A stretch of 64,000 bases of DNA from Trichinella spiralis. Lineage: Eukaryota; Nematoda; Enoplea; Trichinellida; Trichinellidae. Each line of letters begins with the position of its first letter. Position 1 is the first letter of the stretch. Below the pieces are notes generated by a model. It did not search any database. It saw only the letters and a program-made list of their open reading frames with translations, and was not told the DNA's origin. Positions 61,300 through 64,000 of the stretch are shown here, in pieces. Location: positions 11,492,980-11,556,979 of the forward strand of contig CM012954.1 in assembly GCA_000181795.3 (NCBI GenBank). Direction: 5' to 3'. Position numbers and translations under genes: made by a program.

Positions 61300-63569
61300 A
61301 TGTGGAGTCAGAACTTCTCTTCTTGGGGTTTTGAAGAGTCGTGCGGATTGCATGCGGAAAATGTCAGCGAGGAACGTTTCCAAGATTCTTTGACCATTGG
61401 GGCAAAAGTGGTCGCCTTTGTTTTGCCCTGCTTCCTCGGCATGTTCATCAACGGCGCCATACTGACCGTCATCCTCTGGTCGCGCATGTTCCGTACCAAG
61501 GCTTACTTGTTCTTGGCCAACATGACCGTGGCTGATTTGTTTCTGGCCGCCATCTACGGTTCCATCCAAATAAACAAGGAGGGCGTATTCCAATCCCACC
61601 ACCACAGTAGTAGTAATTTTCCCGTTGCCACTGAATGCCAATTTCAAGCTTACATCGAAATTGCCGTACAATCGGTGATGATTCTTTGTCAAACTGCGGC
61701 CAGCTTTGAACGGTGCATATATTTTTTTAAATTTATTTATTATATATACATATAGATATATTTCTTTTTTCAATGATTTTTACAAAGGATAATGTTTACC
61801 CACAGATTTGTCATCATTGTGTTGCCTTTTCAAGCGCAGCGATTTTGGACTAGCCGAATGAGTCAGTCGATTGTGGCAATCTGTTGGGTAGCATCTTTGC
61901 TGATCGGATTTATTGGACCCGTTTTTGTTGTCAGTTGCTTATTAATATTATTGTTGTTGTTGTGTTGAATATTTTATGAGTAAATTATATTTTCAGACCT
62001 CCGAATGCATCTCGCTTACGGACACTGGTGGACGAAGTCACGTCATTTATTATTGCGGAGTTCGACAAGATTCTTATCTTTTGGTCAGCAAAATTCGGCT
62101 AGTTGTGCTATTTTTGATCCCATTCACGTTGATGTGCATCTTCTACGGCAGTGTATGTTACATTTTGTGGAGAAGTTATGACAAATTGCACGCCAGGCAG
62201 GTCAACGAAATGCACGAGTACGTCAATTTACAATTTTAATGCAAACAAATAGTAGTAGCACTTTTTCGATCCTTATTTTCATTTTATTCTTTCTATTTTA
62301 CAATCAGATTTGCTGCCAGATTCAGTTTAGCTGAACCCGACGAACGTAGTACCGTGGTCAGCTTGGACCGATATTCAACATTGGACCGTCTGCTTGGATC
62401 GAACAACACCGGCCGGCTTTTGCCTGAAGGGTAAAGTGTATTTTTTTTTCTTTTCTCATTTTTGTAATCCATTCCATTGCCTGAAATGTTGGTGGAAAAA
62501 GAAAAGTTTACGCCTTGAACATGATATTATTTCATAATCATGATTTATAATGGGAAGAGAAAAAATAGAAATTGACTCGCTGTGCGTTAGGAAGCGCATA
62601 TTGGGCAGACGAAGTCATGCAAGTGGAAATAGAGCGATTATTGAATTAAATGATTTTTCTTCTTCTACTTGGCCAACACCGACGTTGGCTGGGAATTAGA
62701 TTTTAATTAATCCGTGAAAACAATACTGACTGACATTTTTGATGTCTGTCGTCTTGCCTGTGCGTTGACGGACACTTTTCTTCCAACCATCCGAACGCAT
62801 CGGTGCATTTTCACAATTCAACCAGTGTCACCAGTTGATTGATTAACTGTTGTCGACATTTTCTTTTCACGTTATTTTAACAAGTGAACAAAAAAAAACA
62901 AGCGTACCAGTGTTTAATATGAATTTTTTGAAAAATGACGAAACGCTGATTATTCATTCATGCCAGCGGACATCATGCATGATCAAATGCAGTGCTTATT
63001 CAGAAATTATTGCACATGTAAAAAAATTATTTATAAAAGGAAAAAATTTTTTTTTTCAATATTTCTTCTGTTGTCTGAAATTGATCAAAGTCTATTTTGT
63101 GTTTTCAGAACCAGAAAACACATGTACATGAATCCTCAAGCTGTGAAATCTCGTCGACGGGTAAATTTTGCATATTGTTATTTTCTCTCTTTCTCTCTCT
63201 CTCTCTCCATCTTTGTGGGTATTTTTCTGTTCATTTTCGCTTGTGCAGGTGATCAAGCTGTTGATTTCAATTTTGCTGGTATTCATGCTTTGCTGGGCAC
63301 CGAAGCTGATTTTGGACATCTACAACGCCCGCAATTTGGAAAGTATCCACTTGGAGCCGGAATTTCTGTTCGACTTTGAACTGGAAAATCTCATCTCTTT
63401 GGAGCTCGACTTCACCGAAGACCACACCCACTACTTGGACCACGCCCGTGTTGTCGCCCACGCAATGCTTCTCTACCATCCGACATTTTCCGCCCTGCTC
63501 ATCTTGTTTTCATCCCAGAAGCTACGCAACACGTTGCGACTTGTTCGACGAACTTCCAGCACCAATTGA
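61300..63569 (+). CDS. Class A (rhodopsin-like) G protein-coupled receptor, peptide-receptor type
   Basis: Exons 61300-61712, 61806-61929, 61997-62217, 62308-62430, 63109-63160, 63249-63569; phases close, 417 residues. N terminus carries N-glycosylation sites (NFS, NVS). TM1 contains FLGMFINGAIL (the conserved Asn), TM2 NMTVADLFLAAIYG (conserved Asp), TM3 ends ASFERF where the family has D/ERY, TM4 VAICWVASLLIGFIGP with the conserved Trp, TM5 ends LIPFTLMCIFYG, TM6 is ILLVFMLCWAPKLI (CWxP, preceded by VKSRRRVIKLL), TM7 AMLLYHPTFSALLILFS, where NPxxY is replaced by HPxxS. Extracellular loop 3 is unusually long and acidic. Intracellular loop 3 carries a Ser/Asp-rich exon. Closest in style to invertebrate neuropeptide receptors; ligand unknown. 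Intron 4 is 678 bp. Confidence 0.88.
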
Positions 63570-64000
63570 ACGAATTCTCTCTCTTTCTCTTTATCCCCTT
63601 CTGAATCATCCATTCCAACATTTTTTCACAACTGTGATTGAAAAAATTTTTTTTTCTTTTTAGCAATTTAGGGCATTGCTTTTTCATCATTTTGGGGCAA
63701 TTTTATCCTTATTATTATTATTATTATTGCATGTTGTTAGCTTTGCAGGTTTAATGTCCGAAGTTTACAAAATATGTTATTTGTGTTTGGACTGAACAAA
63801 ATTAACAATCAATCAATCAATGAGCATTCATTTTCATCCATCACAATTTTGAAAAAAAAGCCCAAGAAGATTTTGGTAAAATAACATTTTCTGCATGCTT
63901 ATTATTTGAATTATTATTTATGAAAATGAAGAAAAAATTACAAGAACAAAACAGAAAATTGTACTTTTGTCTCTTTTCTGTGATCACATTATTACGCTGA
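63570..64000 (+). other. 3' flank of the GPCR gene
   Basis: AT-rich untranslated/flanking sequence with a short ATT repeat (63709-63727) and an AATC repeat (about 63808-63820). No other gene is visible up to the window edge. Confidence 0.5.

Noticed and set aside
1-64000. CRISPR arrays, bacterial operons, phage or retrotransposon polyprotein genes
   Set aside because: No spaced direct-repeat arrays, ribosome-binding sites, reverse transcriptase or integrase motifs were found; the window is an animal nuclear locus.

Overview
This is eukaryotic genomic DNA: AT-rich (about two thirds A+T by eye), with intron-split genes on both strands, GT-AG introns (many of 50-120 bp, some over 1 kb) and many microsatellites. 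The proteins are animal. Tandem ShKT-type domains, tandem Ly6/ET-type cysteine modules, compact introns and a possible two-gene operon suggest a nematode or close relative. Long, vertebrate-like versions of ZSWIM8, SIX3/6 and KLHDC3 argue against a fast-evolving Caenorhabditis-type genome. I infer the organism from gene style only and cannot name a species.

Layout. 0-4.1 kb (+): the C-terminal part of an aldehyde dehydrogenase, then a cathepsin B-like protease that lacks the occluding-loop histidines. 4.6-11.1 kb (-): a full ZSWIM8/EBAX-1 gene. 12.9-14.75 kb (+): mitochondrial ribosomal protein uS12m followed closely by cardiolipin synthase. 14.87-17.54 kb (-): glucosamine-6-phosphate N-acetyltransferase with an extra N-terminal region, and an acidic protein I do not recognise. 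19.4-22.6 kb (+): a secreted protein with three Ly6/ET-like modules. 22.6-33.4 kb: gene-poor DNA with scattered exon-like pieces. 33.4-34.5 kb (-): a SIX3/SIX6-class homeobox gene. 34.5-40.2 kb: gene-poor DNA with GC-richer islands and small palindromes. 40.2-44.4 kb (-): a fragmentary gene, then a GLD-2-type poly(A) polymerase. 47.1-48.8 kb (+): KLHDC3. 49.1-52.6 kb (-): an 811-residue secreted acidic Ser-Gly protein ending in two ShKT-like domains. 53.8-54.9 kb (-): a tentative small gene. 55.3-56.0 kb (+): a four-helix MARVEL-like membrane protein. 56.4-59.6 kb (-): a coiled-coil protein. 61.3-63.6 kb (+): a class A GPCR with altered DRY and NPxxY motifs.

Exon boundaries were read by hand. 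For each main gene with a complete model the codon phase closes across every intron and total length fits the family where one is known. Two genes (ZSWIM8, KLHDC3) encode cullin-2 ubiquitin-ligase substrate receptors, and ZSWIM8 and GLD-2 both act on small-RNA or mRNA stability; I see no evidence that this closeness is functional. The best candidates for something undescribed are the Ser-Gly/ShKT protein, the GNA1 N-terminal extension, the three-module Ly6/ET protein, and the unassigned exon-like pieces at 40.2-41.1 kb and 22.8-31.7 kb.
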